From contig NC_059303.1 of assembly GCF_017591435.1 (NCBI RefSeq), forward strand, positions 5,760,360-5,824,359: a DNA stretch of 64,000 bases, read 5' to 3'. The stretch comes from Portunus trituberculatus (Eukaryota > Arthropoda > Malacostraca > Decapoda > Portunidae). The translations under genes were made by a program, and so were the position numbers. Of this stretch, positions 1-9,211 are shown piece after piece. A model generated the notes under the pieces. It ran no database searches. It saw only the letters and a list, made by a program, of their open reading frames with translations, and was not told where the DNA came from. Position 1 is the first letter of the stretch. Every line of letters begins with the position of its first letter.

Positions 1-435
1 GTGGCTAGGTAAGGGAATGCCACGGCGGCGGGCGGTAGATGATGCATGGTCAGGATACACCATGGAGGGCGTCGCTCCGCCAACCTCATTAGCGATAAAG
101 ACCTCGAGAGCTGACCTGCGCCGTGACACAACCACTACACTGTCCCATAAAGATTGCAGATAAACCTCGGAAGAAGCCCGTTTGGTGACCCCTCGCGCAC
201 ATCTCACCCGCCCCTAGCTCGACCCTTGCCAGTATCCACCCTTAGCCCGAGTCAGGTGAGAGGAGAGACAGGTGAAGGTCCAGTTATCCAGCCGGTAGTA
301 TCCTCTCAGCGGGGGCACTCGGAACAGCTGAGTCATTCCTCCTACAGGTTCGTCAAGTCAGACTAGTAAGGTTACGAGCCGGCTCTCTATGTATCAGACA
401 TTATGCTCCTGCCTGACCCGACGAGATGCTGGTGT

Positions 436-439
<4 letters not shown>
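1..439. other. unique sequence, nothing recognised
   Basis: Mixed-composition DNA without simple repeats. A 70-residue open frame at 154-366 resembles nothing I know and has no splice or start context that would support it. Confidence 0.5.

Positions 440-467
<28 letters not shown>
440..467 (+). repeat. (CT)n microsatellite
   Basis: Uninterrupted CT dinucleotides, about 14 units. First of four CT tracts in the first 1.1 kb, all with CT on the + strand. Confidence 0.97.
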
Positions 468-470
<3 letters not shown>

Positions 471-559
471 TCGCTCTAACTACTACTTTTTGCAGTATAT
501 AAGAGAGTGTGGATTAACGCAAAAAATGCTTCATAGCAGTAAAAAATGTCTGATGTTTG

Positions 560-561
<2 letters not shown>

Positions 562-590
<29 letters not shown>
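562..590 (+). repeat. (CT)n microsatellite
   Basis: Uninterrupted CT dinucleotides, about 14 units. Confidence 0.97.
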
Positions 591-592
<2 letters not shown>

Positions 593-721
593 CACTTATT
601 CGCAGAAGCTACACAAGATTCCTCCATTCACTGATGGTGGAGGGAATTTGCTTGCTGTTAATTACTGCAGCCAATCGTCCAGAAAGACTCGCCTCTCTCA
701 TCATAAGAGCTCAATACCCTC

Positions 722-760
722 GCTCTCTCTCCCTCTCTCTCTCTCCCTCTCTCTCTCTTG
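722..760 (+). repeat. (CT)n, interrupted
   Basis: CT tract broken twice by CCCT, so older than its neighbours. Confidence 0.9.
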
Positions 761-1070
761 TCTCAACTAATATACTCTCGCTCGCTATTCTCCTCGCTTG
801 CACCTCCATGGTCTTGCCCTAATCCTTTACTTCAACGAGGATCTCAGGACTCCCTACACAGCGTCCTTCCACTCCAGGGCTTGTCATCAGGATCGAGGGG
901 AAGGCGAGGGACGGCCAAAGGAAGATTATCACTGGGAAGGAAAAAGATGAGATGGGGACAAGATAATAAAAGAACAAGTGACTATTATGTGGATTCTTGG
1001 AGTATTTTGTATGGTAATAGGTGTTTTCGTTTATATTATGTATTGTGTATTGATGGTGGAGGATGCATGT
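761..1070. other. unique sequence, nothing recognised
   Basis: The open frame across 758-1309 gets its length from flanking CT repeat and lacks any motif I recognise. Confidence 0.5.
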
Positions 1071-1113
1071 TCTCTCTCTCTCTCTCTTTCGCTCTCTCTC
1101 TCTCTCTCTCTCT
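1071..1113 (+). repeat. (CT)n, interrupted
   Basis: CT dinucleotides with one TTTCG interruption. Followed at once by GGCAG, so the tract plus AG resembles a 3' splice site. Confidence 0.93.
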
Positions 1114-1559
1114 GGCAGTAATGATCATCCAGTCTATTCTGTGCCATGCAAAACTACCGTCATCATTACCAACACTACCAACAACGCATGAACAATTTTC
1201 CCGTCCTGGTCTTCCTCATATACTCCCTTCGCCTCTTCCGCCTCCTCCCGCTGCTCCTGCTCCTCCCCCTCAGTGGAGCAAAACAGCACCTATTTACGAA
1301 TCGTTATAGGGCATAATTGATCCTAATTGACTGGAAGTAATACTCTGCCGACCTCGCCAATTATCCCAATCTTATCTCCTTAGTAGTAATCAGCGCGCGC
1401 ATAATCACCGCCTGACGGAACCTCATAAGCTGCAGCACAAATTCATTTCTTTCTCTCCCAGCGCAAGTTTACACGCACAAGCGCATGACCAGGATTTCAC
1501 TTCGTTTTTTTTTTCTCCTGTGCCTCTCCGTTTGTTTCTGTTTCCCTCCGCCTGTTTCT
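1114..1559. other. unique sequence, nothing recognised
   Basis: CT-rich in the last 100 bases but with no regular period and no gene signal. Confidence 0.45.
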
Positions 1560-1990
1560 GTATACCTGGTTAATCTTTTTATCTTCATATTTGTCTTTCT
1601 GTCACTGTCTGTTTTAATTTTACTCTCTCAGTACGTTTCTGTTCATTTATTCATCTGTTTGGAGGATTTACTTACTCTCCATCTCCTGTTTCTGTATACA
1701 TACCTGTTTGTCTGATTAACTCTGTTTCTCAGTCTGTTTATCTCCATCTGATTGACTTATGTGTTCCCTCTATCTCTCTGTCTGTTTCCTACTCCCTGGC
1801 TGTCTGTCTGATAAGCTTATTTTTCCACCTCCATCTGTTTCTGTCCATCTATCTTTCTGTCTAATTAACTTACACTATCCTTCTCTCTGTCTGTCCGTGT
1901 TTCTGTTCACTTACCTGTCTGTCTGATTAACTTTTCCGTCTCCGTCTCTTCTCTTGTTTCAGTGCACCTGTCTATGTGTTTGATTCTTAT
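1560..1990 (+). repeat. decayed minisatellite, unit about 57 bp
   Basis: The phrase GTCTGATTAACTTA recurs in diverged form near 1749, 1807, 1863 and 1924, spaced about 55-61 bases, with weaker relatives near 1714 and 1568. Each unit also carries CTGTTTCTGT and a CCATCTCC-like segment. The internal CTGT tetramers suggest that the array grew out of a tetranucleotide repeat. Confidence 0.65.
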
Positions 1991-2400
1991 ACCTATTCAA
2001 GTGACCGGCTGGCTGGCTAACTGTTCCACTATCTTCCTATGTGAGTGAATGCACGTAGCCAGATTTGAAGTCATATCTTTTTCTCCTTTGTGTCTCTCTG
2101 TCTGTATCTCTCCGTCTGTTCCTGTCAGTCTGGTTTATCAATAATCAACTAATCAAGTAACTGACTGACTACGTGACTGATTAGTTAAGTGATCGACCGT
2201 CTGTCTACCTGATGCACTGCTTGTCTGGCTGTCTGACTGAATGATTGCCTGATAGACTGACTGACTGAATGATTGTCTGACTATATACCAGAGTGACTAA
2301 CTACCTGATTGACAGACTGAGTAACTAACTGAAAGAGAGACTGACTGAATTTCTGATTGCTTACTCTACGAAATAACTGAAAAACTGACTGATTACTGAA
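1991..2400 (+). repeat. decayed CTGT/ACTG tetranucleotide region
   Basis: CTGTCTG-type phrases grade at about 2150 into ACTGACTGA-type phrases that run to about 2400. No clean run survives, so this is an old, heavily mutated tetramer tract. Confidence 0.6.
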
Positions 2401-2415
2401 CGAACAATCTGCTTA

Positions 2416-2437
2416 TCTCTCTCTCTCTCTCTCTCTT
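2416..2437 (+). repeat. (CT)n microsatellite
   Basis: About 11 CT units directly after the decayed ACTG region. Confidence 0.95.
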
Positions 2438-2859
2438 TCTGAAGACCTACATGCATTTACAAAGAGTAACAAAGAGCAATGAGCAAATATTCACAACCTA
2501 CTGCTTCGTAAATCATCGACTGAAGCTGCGAACTGAGGGATGAGGCGGAGGTGAGGAACGAGACAAGACTAAGACCAGCAAGGAGGGGCGGGAGAGAAAC
2601 GCAGGTAGATAATGAAGGAAAAAAAAGGTAAGCAAGATTAATAAGCCGTCCTAACACAGGCTCACAATGGCCAGGCTAAGGGTAAAGAGATTCCATTCAC
2701 ACTAACTCTCGATACCCATGTTAGTGTAACGTACTGCACCCATTAAATTCTGTCTCTTGTTGATTGCTCGTTCCTCTTCTGCCTGCTTCGTATTGTTGTG
2801 TTGCTTTTAAGTCCTCCTCCTCCTAGTTCTTCTCCCGTGTTTTTATCTCTCTGTTATTT
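2438..2859. other. unique sequence, nothing recognised
   Basis: No repeat or gene signal; it turns pyrimidine-rich from about 2740. Confidence 0.45.
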
Positions 2860-3260
2860 TATTTCTGTTTCTTTATTTTCTCCACCTCCAGGTTTTCTTA
2901 TTTAATCTTTGTTCTTCTTTTATTTTCCTTTACTTCCTACTTCTCTTATTGTATTTTCATTTTTCTCATCTACTCGGTTTTCCTTCACCTTCAGCTTGTC
3001 TCACTCTGTTTTAATCATTCTCTATTTAATTTACTCCACTTACTACAATTTCTCTCTATTTCTATCCTTCCCTAATTCAATTTCCTCCACCTACATTTCC
3101 AGTCATTCTATTTCATAATGCTCGATTTCATTTTTCTCCATCTCTTATAGTTTCTCTCCACTTATATCCTTCTCTTCTTTATTTTCCTCCATCTCCAGCT
3201 TGTCTTATTGTATTTCTATCTTCCTCCTCACTCCATTTTCTTATTTTTGCTTCCACGTGT
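2860..3260 (+). repeat. decayed minisatellite, unit about 51 bp
   Basis: A core close to TTTTCCTCCACCTCCAGC recurs with its CTCCA-like part at about 2880, 2927, 2982, 3034, 3084, 3136 and 3187. The spacings are 47, 55, 52, 50, 52 and 51 bases. The downstream half of each unit resembles CTTATTGTATTTCTATC. The copies are strongly diverged, so no mapper set for near-identical repeats would mark this. Confidence 0.72.
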
Positions 3261-3446
3261 ACCGTTTTCTTTCTCCTTAGCGAACAACTGGCAAGATTGT
3301 TGGTGTTAGGTTAGTCTAAGTAAGTGTACACATTCCTTCTCTTCTCAGCTGCATCTTCTGTCTCCTCCTGATTTCTTTTCTTTCTTCTATTTCTCTTTTA
3401 TTATTTAGCATTATCATCAATAACACCATCATTGTCTTTTTTCTAC

Positions 3447-3449
<3 letters not shown>

Positions 3450-3487
<38 letters not shown>
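3450..3487 (+). repeat. (CT)n microsatellite
   Basis: About 19 uninterrupted CT units. Confidence 0.97.
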
Positions 3488-3491
<4 letters not shown>

Positions 3492-3540
3492 TTACCTTCG
3501 CCACCACCACATTGCCACCACCATCATCACATTTATCAAC

Positions 3541-3590
3541 CTCCTCCTCCTCCTCCTCCTCCTCCTCTCCTCCTCTTCCTCCTCATCTTC
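3541..3590 (+). repeat. (CTC)n trinucleotide repeat
   Basis: CTC triplets, clean to about 3567 and then interrupted. Confidence 0.93.
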
Positions 3591-3801
3591 CTCTTCCACG
3601 CGTCATTTAGTCCACAGAAAAAAAAGAGGAAAAAAATAAGGCAAAAACTCTTAATTCCAGCGAACAGAAATGCAAAACCTCTGCCTTAATACGTCGTGAC
3701 CTCTTATGAAGCCTCAGCCTGAATAGCCAATGAGGGCGTTTTGTTGGGCGGCAGTTTGCGGATTGGTTATGCATGAGAGGGAGCGATCGAGCAAGTGAGT
3801 G

Positions 3802-3803
<2 letters not shown>

Positions 3804-3874
<71 letters not shown>

Positions 3875-3875
3875 G
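3804..3875 (+). repeat. compound (GT)n(GA)n
   Basis: GT to 3864 followed without spacer by a short GA run. Confidence 0.97.
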
Positions 3876-3917
3876 AAGACACCTTTACTCATTTTCTTGT
3901 CAGTTGTAAGTTCATGT

Positions 3918-3921
<4 letters not shown>

Positions 3922-3977
<56 letters not shown>
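3922..3977 (+). repeat. (CT)n microsatellite
   Basis: 28 uninterrupted CT units, 46 bases after the GA run; the two could pair as an inverted repeat. Confidence 0.97.
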
Positions 3978-3978
<1 letters not shown>

Positions 3979-4029
3979 ACGTAAACGAACAGGTACCTGA
4001 AGAAAAAGTAAATATACCAAAACAAAATG

Positions 4030-4030
<1 letters not shown>

Positions 4031-4091
<61 letters not shown>
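4031..4091 (+). repeat. (CA)n microsatellite
   Basis: About 30 CA units. It is the reverse complement of the GT tract at 3804-3864, so the two form inverted arms around the CT tract. Confidence 0.97.
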
Positions 4092-4093
<2 letters not shown>

Positions 4094-4406
4094 AAGCAGT
4101 GATTAGCAGCCTTCAAATAAATTACTCCATTTCCTACTCTCATCACAGGTCACAGCACTAACTCCATCACCACAATCCCCGCGAGGGTCACCTGGAGACA
4201 CTCAAAGGCTCACCTGCGCAGCCTCCACAGGTGTCTCTTCTTTGCCTGCAAATTCATCATCTCAGATACAAAATAAAGGAAAAAAATCAAGGAAAATCAA
4301 ATCCAGTAATTATCGTCGGAATAATCATCCCTTCTTCACTTTCTTCCGTCTCCAGAAACAGGTACGTATGCACAGGTGGTTAATTAGCAAGGTGGAGTCA
4401 GGTCTG
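4092..4406. other. unique sequence, nothing recognised
   Basis: No repeat, splice-bounded open frame or RNA signal noted. Confidence 0.45.
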
Positions 4407-4450
4407 TGGGTGGAGGAGGGTGTGGTGTGGGTGGGAGGAGGGTGGGTGGA
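4407..4450 (+). other. G-rich block, G-quadruplex candidate
   Basis: At least six runs of three G, the tightest being GGGTGGGAGGAGGGTGGG at 4429-4446, which meets the usual four-run, short-loop quadruplex pattern. Folding itself is inference. Confidence 0.6.
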
Positions 4451-4534
4451 GCCAGGCGGTCAGAAATGGAGAGTTGGTGGAGTACTGATAACGACTTAAT
4501 ACAATATTGACTTTGTCTTGCCGCCCCTCTCAAG

Positions 4535-4561
4535 CCTCCTCCTCCTCCTCCTCCTCCTCCC
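4535..4561 (+). repeat. (CTC)n trinucleotide repeat
   Basis: About nine CTC triplets, then more degenerate CTC to about 4590. Confidence 0.92.
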
Positions 4562-4646
4562 CCGCTCCTCCTCCTTCCCCGGTCCTCCTCTGCACTTTGG
4601 TGAGTTGGGATAGACACGCCCACCTTGTCCTATTCAGCTACCTCGC

Positions 4647-4940
4647 CGCCGCCGCCACCACCACCACCACCTCCACCACCAGCGCGCACTTAGCCACTCC
4701 ACCTCACCTTCACCATCATGACAAACCTCCACACACTTCACACTCCACTTCTCATCGCATCCACTGCCGTATCTTGTTACCGCATCCTTATCACCCCTTC
4801 AATTTTACCACCACCACCACCACCACCACCACACCAATCACTAACAACCACCACGCCCTTCGGAAACCACCACCACCACCACCACCCACCACTACTACTA
4901 TCTAAGCTACACAACCCCTCCCACCACCACCACCACTGCA
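4647..4940 (+). repeat. cluster of (CCA)n tracts
   Basis: Four CCA/CAC tracts at about 4647-4680, 4808-4833, 4865-4895 and 4920-4937, separated by unique DNA. Open frames across them are only His or Pro runs. Confidence 0.9.
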
Positions 4941-5109
4941 TCGCTTGCCCAACTCACTGGCCAGCAACTGATACTAAACAAAATAATATTAGTATGGACT
5001 TGGTCGCGCCTAAATCAGACTCACAAGGATATCAAGAGGCGCATCTGAATTAACTCTCTTCAGCCTTCGCTAGTTCATTATGCACTTACGTTAGGCTGAG
5101 AGGGGGGCA

Positions 5110-5175
5110 GGAGGAGGAGGAGGAGGAGGAGGAGGAGGAGGAGGAGGAGGAGGAGGAGAAGGAGGAGGAGAGAAG
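5110..5175 (+). repeat. (GGA)n trinucleotide repeat
   Basis: GAG triplets clean to about 5158, then interrupted; the purine-rich strand continues to about 5220. Confidence 0.95.
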
Positions 5176-5373
5176 AAAGTAAAGGACGAGGAGGAGAAGA
5201 AGGAGGAGGATAGAAGAGATGAGGGCGGGAGTGGAGAGAGAAATTCCTCTTCCTAGTTACTTAGTCATCCAATTATTCATCTGGCTATTAATGTTCTACC
5301 ATTTATTCACAAACCAAATTACTCGGCTGTCCTCTCATTCATTAGCACACAGAGTCATCTACTTGAGCTTCCT

Positions 5374-5396
5374 TCCTCCTCCTCCTCCTCCTCCTC
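5374..5396 (+). repeat. (CTC)n trinucleotide repeat
   Basis: About seven CTC triplets, inverted relative to the GGA tract 200 bases upstream. Confidence 0.9.
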
Positions 5397-5833
5397 GTCA
5401 GGCGGGTGATGGGCGAAAGCTGAGATGGGGGAATGAGGAAGAAGAGTCAAGGAGATAGCTTGTGTTAGAGGACGGAAAGAGGTACAAGGAAGTTAAGACA
5501 TGGTGTGGAAAAGAATTAAAGGTTTGAACCAAGAATCCTTAACAGAGACTTGAGCGAAGGAAGAATCAAGGAGGCTGTGATTAGGTGGAAGGAGAAGCAG
5601 GAAATGGTTACGACACGGGATAGGAAGGAATCAGACCTTAGAAGAATACAAATTTAAATAAACAAAACAAAGACAGGCAGGAGCTCCGGTAGAGGTGTGC
5701 TGAAGGTGAAATTAAAGGTAAAGGCTAATATAGAGTTAAGAGGATGGACTGAAATGTATGTGTACCAATTGAGGGAGTCATTATAAGTCAATAGGTTAGA
5801 GACAATGAATGGTAGAAATAGATAGAGGAAGGT
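5397..5833. other. purine-rich unique sequence
   Basis: A and G dominate the + strand; no periodicity or gene seen. Confidence 0.45.
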
Positions 5834-6027
5834 GGTTAGGTTAGGTTAGATTTGATATGATTTGATTTGATTTGGTGTGGTGGTGTGGTGTGGTTTGGAG
5901 TGGTTTGGCTTGGCTTGGCTTGGCTTGGTTTGGCTTGGCTTGGCTTGGCTTTGGTTTGGCTTGGCTTGGCTTGGCTTGGTTTGGTTTGGTTTGGTTAGGT
6001 TAGGTTAGGTTTTATTTGGTTTGGTTA
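5834..6027 (+). repeat. TTAGG-like pentanucleotide array
   Basis: About 38 pentamers in nearly continuous register. The order is TTAGG, then TTTGA, TGGTG, a TTGGC-dominated core, TTTGG and TTAGG again at about 5990-6010. TTAGG is the usual arthropod telomere unit, but here it is only about two to three units at each end of a diverged array, so this is an interstitial degenerate repeat and not a telomere. Confidence 0.85.
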
Positions 6028-6229
6028 CGTACAAACAATGATGTACAAAAACATGAAGAAAAATAGTGAGAAGGAATGGGATATAAAAAAAAAAGTGAGA
6101 AGAGCCAAGAAATGAAGAAAAGAGGAGTAAAGAAAGTGAAAATGAAATATCCTAGAAACAAGGATGAGTAAGAATGAAGGTTAAATGAATAAGCCAATAG
6201 GACCACAATAATGAAGAAGAAAAGAAAGC

Positions 6230-6230
<1 letters not shown>

Positions 6231-6307
<77 letters not shown>

Positions 6308-6342
6308 CACAAACACTAACACAAACACACACACACACACAC
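6231..6342 (+). repeat. (CA)n with interrupted end
   Basis: Perfect CA to 6304, then ACTAACACAA interruptions and more CA. Confidence 0.97.
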
Positions 6343-6682
6343 TATAGTGGTCGGCATCTCCCAACGCGTAGCACAAGGGTCACTAACATGCAAACTCAGC
6401 CTTAACTTGGCACCAACTGTACTCAGCTGATTATCGCTGCGGGGGGCGAGGAGTGACGCTTTATACTCATCAAGCACTCCGCAGTTCGTTACCCGCCTGT
6501 AGAGGGGGCGAAGGAGGCCACAGCGAGGGGTAACTATTTCTCAGCGCCAAACAGTGCTAAGTAGATAGATAAGAAAGAGATCTGCGTGTTTTTATGTTTT
6601 TATGTTTTTTTCCGTCCTTTTAGTCATCACTCGTTACTCAGTTTGTTATTACACCACTACATTCCCTCCTTCTCCTCCTCCT

Positions 6683-6683
<1 letters not shown>
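6343..6683. other. unique sequence, nothing recognised
   Basis: Ordinary composition; no signal found. Confidence 0.45.

Positions 6684-6733
<50 letters not shown>
6684..6733 (+). repeat. (CT)n microsatellite
   Basis: 25 CT units following a few CTC triplets. Confidence 0.97.
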
Positions 6734-6736
<3 letters not shown>

Positions 6737-6779
6737 CTCCCCTCATTACTTTTCCTTGCTTCAATTCACTCCACTATGA

Positions 6780-7030
6780 TAAAGGTAGGAATTGTATCAC
6801 ATTCGCTACACTGACCATTATCTTTTTATTTATACTTATTTTACACTAATCATATTCACACTATATTATGATATCATTAAGAATTATAATGCCGAGCTTA
6901 TCTTGATCTATTTACCATACCTATATTTACTTCATATCTATTATACATATCCTATTATTAATTTATACATATCATATACTTTAGTACGCATATCTATTTA
7001 TCAAATGTATATATATATTTTTGACAAAGG
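6780..7030. other. AT-rich segment
   Basis: Strongly AT-rich with repeated CATAT and CTATTATA-like words but no firm period. No coding signal. Confidence 0.5.
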
Positions 7031-7049
7031 GAAAACAGGTATTGGTCAT

Positions 7050-7051
<2 letters not shown>

Positions 7052-7116
<65 letters not shown>
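7052..7116 (+). repeat. (CT)n microsatellite
   Basis: 32 CT units; first of three CT tracts within 460 bases, all in the same orientation. Confidence 0.97.
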
Positions 7117-7118
<2 letters not shown>

Positions 7119-7251
7119 AGTTACTCGTGCATTACCAGCCTCACACACTCAGCAATGGAGTTATCCCTTCTATACCAAGCAAGTGTTGTTGGTATTCTGA
7201 GATCCTCCGTCACTCCTCTAGTAATGTAAGGAGCGGCTGCCTTGCTTCTGT

Positions 7252-7253
<2 letters not shown>

Positions 7254-7327
<74 letters not shown>
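7254..7327 (+). repeat. (CT)n microsatellite
   Basis: 37 CT units followed by GCAG, which mimics a 3' splice site. Confidence 0.97.
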
Positions 7328-7330
<3 letters not shown>

Positions 7331-7446
7331 GTGCTCGGCCAGCTCGTATGTTCTGCTTTAAGTTTGTTTATTTACTTTTGCAATCATTTAAACGTTCACT
7401 TTTCCATCGTATTTTATTTCATTTACTCCCTCGCATGATTATTCCC

Positions 7447-7450
<4 letters not shown>

Positions 7451-7509
<59 letters not shown>
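7451..7509 (+). repeat. (CT)n microsatellite
   Basis: About 29 CT units. Confidence 0.97.
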
Positions 7510-7511
<2 letters not shown>

Positions 7512-7753
7512 ACTACACGCATATTCCCTCACCCTGACTGGCTTTCAACTTTATCACTTTATCACTCTATATTTTCCTTCCTCTCTTCCAGCGCACCTCT
7601 ATTATCTCATTCAGTGTCCCCCTCCATCCTTCGTCAGTTCCTCCCTGCCCTCCGCCCCCCGCCCCGACACAGGACGCCTGCATGCATGAGGATCAGGGCG
7701 TGAGTGAGGATGATGGTGACGATGGACTGAAGGCAAGGGTGATGTGGAAGAGG

Positions 7754-7820
7754 TGGAGGAGGAGGAGGAGGAGGAGGAGGAGGAGGAGGAGGAGGAGGAG
7801 GAGGAGGAGGAGGAGGAGGT
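7754..7820 (+). repeat. (GGA)n trinucleotide repeat
   Basis: About 22 GGA triplets. The complementary-sense CTC tract begins 111 bases downstream, so the pair could form a large stem-loop. Confidence 0.96.
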
Positions 7821-7931
7821 AGCATATCACCTGAGGTAAGAATAAGTACTTCCTTCTTCTTTCCTCTTCTTTTTTTTTCTTCCTCTTCTTCCTTGTCATA
7901 ATTTTTTTTCTTTCCTTCTATGAAAATACTT

Positions 7932-7978
7932 CCTCCTCCTCCTCCTCCTCCTCCTCCTCCTCCTCCTCCTCCTCCTCT
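7932..7978 (+). repeat. (CTC)n trinucleotide repeat
   Basis: About 15 CTC triplets; inverted partner of the preceding GGA tract. Confidence 0.96.
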
Positions 7979-8032
7979 TCCTCTTCTTTTTCCACGTTCT
8001 CCTCTGTCTCCATATAGTTCTCTATCTCACTC

Positions 8033-8073
8033 TTCCTCCTCCTACTCCTCCTCCTCCTCCTCCTCCTCCTCCC
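8033..8073 (+). repeat. (CTC)n trinucleotide repeat
   Basis: About 12 CTC triplets with one ACTC interruption. Confidence 0.92.
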
Positions 8074-8681
8074 CCTTTCTTCTCTTTCCGCAAAAATACT
8101 GGGGAGGTGTCAGGGCACGTTGCGATAAAAAGAAGAAGAAGAAGAAGATGATGATGAAAGATAAACTAAAAAAAAAAAAAAAATAGAAAGATACAAGAAA
8201 AAAGACAGGAAACTTACTTCAACCTTGAGGCAAAACATATTTCAGGCCAAAGGAAAACTGGAGAAATCGGGCGTAAATACTGCAGCGTAAATTCGAACGG
8301 GGCTTATCTCCCCCATGCCGCGCCAACACCCGGTCATTAAGATAGTGAAGACGGTCTGGTTGTTGGGGGAGGAAGTGGGATGTAGAAGTAGAGAGTAGAA
8401 GGGGTAACCAGGTCAATAAGTGTCAGGTGTACTCGCTGTCTCTCCCCGTTTGCACCTTTCCCCGGGTAATGACTCAATCTGGGGACACGAGTGAGTGGCG
8501 TGTCATTATTCTCTTTCTGCCTGTGTTTTGCCTGGCCTTATCTTTATTGCTTTTCTTTCGTCTCTGTGTTGGAAAAAAAATAATAAGTTGAGTTAAAAGA
8601 GGGAGAAACGCAGTGGTGTGGACTTTCTGGGGTTACCGAGGTTAAAGATGGATATTTTTTGTGGTGTCTTGTTTTGTTTTG

Positions 8682-8684
<3 letters not shown>
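8074..8684. other. unique sequence with short A runs
   Basis: Contains an AAG-rich patch near 8130-8150 and a 15-base A run near 8168; three TTTTG units end at the GT tract. No gene seen. Confidence 0.45.

Positions 8685-8741
<57 letters not shown>
8685..8741 (+). repeat. (GT)n microsatellite
   Basis: About 28 GT units preceded by three TTTTG pentamers. Confidence 0.97.
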
Positions 8742-8742
<1 letters not shown>

Positions 8743-9174
8743 AGGGGCCAGTAGTGTCACCTCTCAACACAGTGCCACTCCCTCACTGTTCAGGGGGAGC
8801 AATGGCCACATGATTGAGCCTCCGTCGTGAATTTTAACATGGCAGGCGGCGTCCATGCAGCGGTGGCAGGAGGAGCAGCAGCCTGGCGGTGGTGAGGCGG
8901 CCCTGTGTGGTGCGGGGGAGGCTCTGCGGCACGCTTTATGGTGATAGTGGTCGCCTCACACTCCCTAGTTAGCGTGATGGACACAAGGGCGATGATGTCT
9001 CCTCCTCCTCCTTCTCCTCTTCCTCCTTTTCCTCCTCCGTCTCATTTTTTTACTCTTCTTCCTTCTTTTTTTCATCTTCGTTCCTTTACTCTCCAAGTTG
9101 TTTTTGCTCCTTCACTTCTTCCTCCTCCTTCTTTACGTTTAATTTTTCTTCATGTTTTTGCCTCACCTCTCACA
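8742..9174. other. unique sequence, partly CTC-rich
   Basis: GC-rich unique DNA to about 8995, then degenerate CTCCTT pyrimidine DNA. No gene seen. Confidence 0.45.
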
Positions 9175-9211
9175 TCCACCACCATCACCACCACCACCAC
9201 CACCACCACCT
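9175..9211 (+). repeat. (CCA)n trinucleotide repeat
   Basis: About 11 CCA triplets with one ATC interruption. Confidence 0.93.

Noticed and set aside
1485..2400. Hydrophobic 76-residue frame and related pieces
   Set aside because: Arise from CTGT-type repeat decay.
5834..6027. Telomere or telomere-proximal array
   Set aside because: Only two to three TTAGG units at each side and most pentamers differ; unique sequence lies on both flanks.
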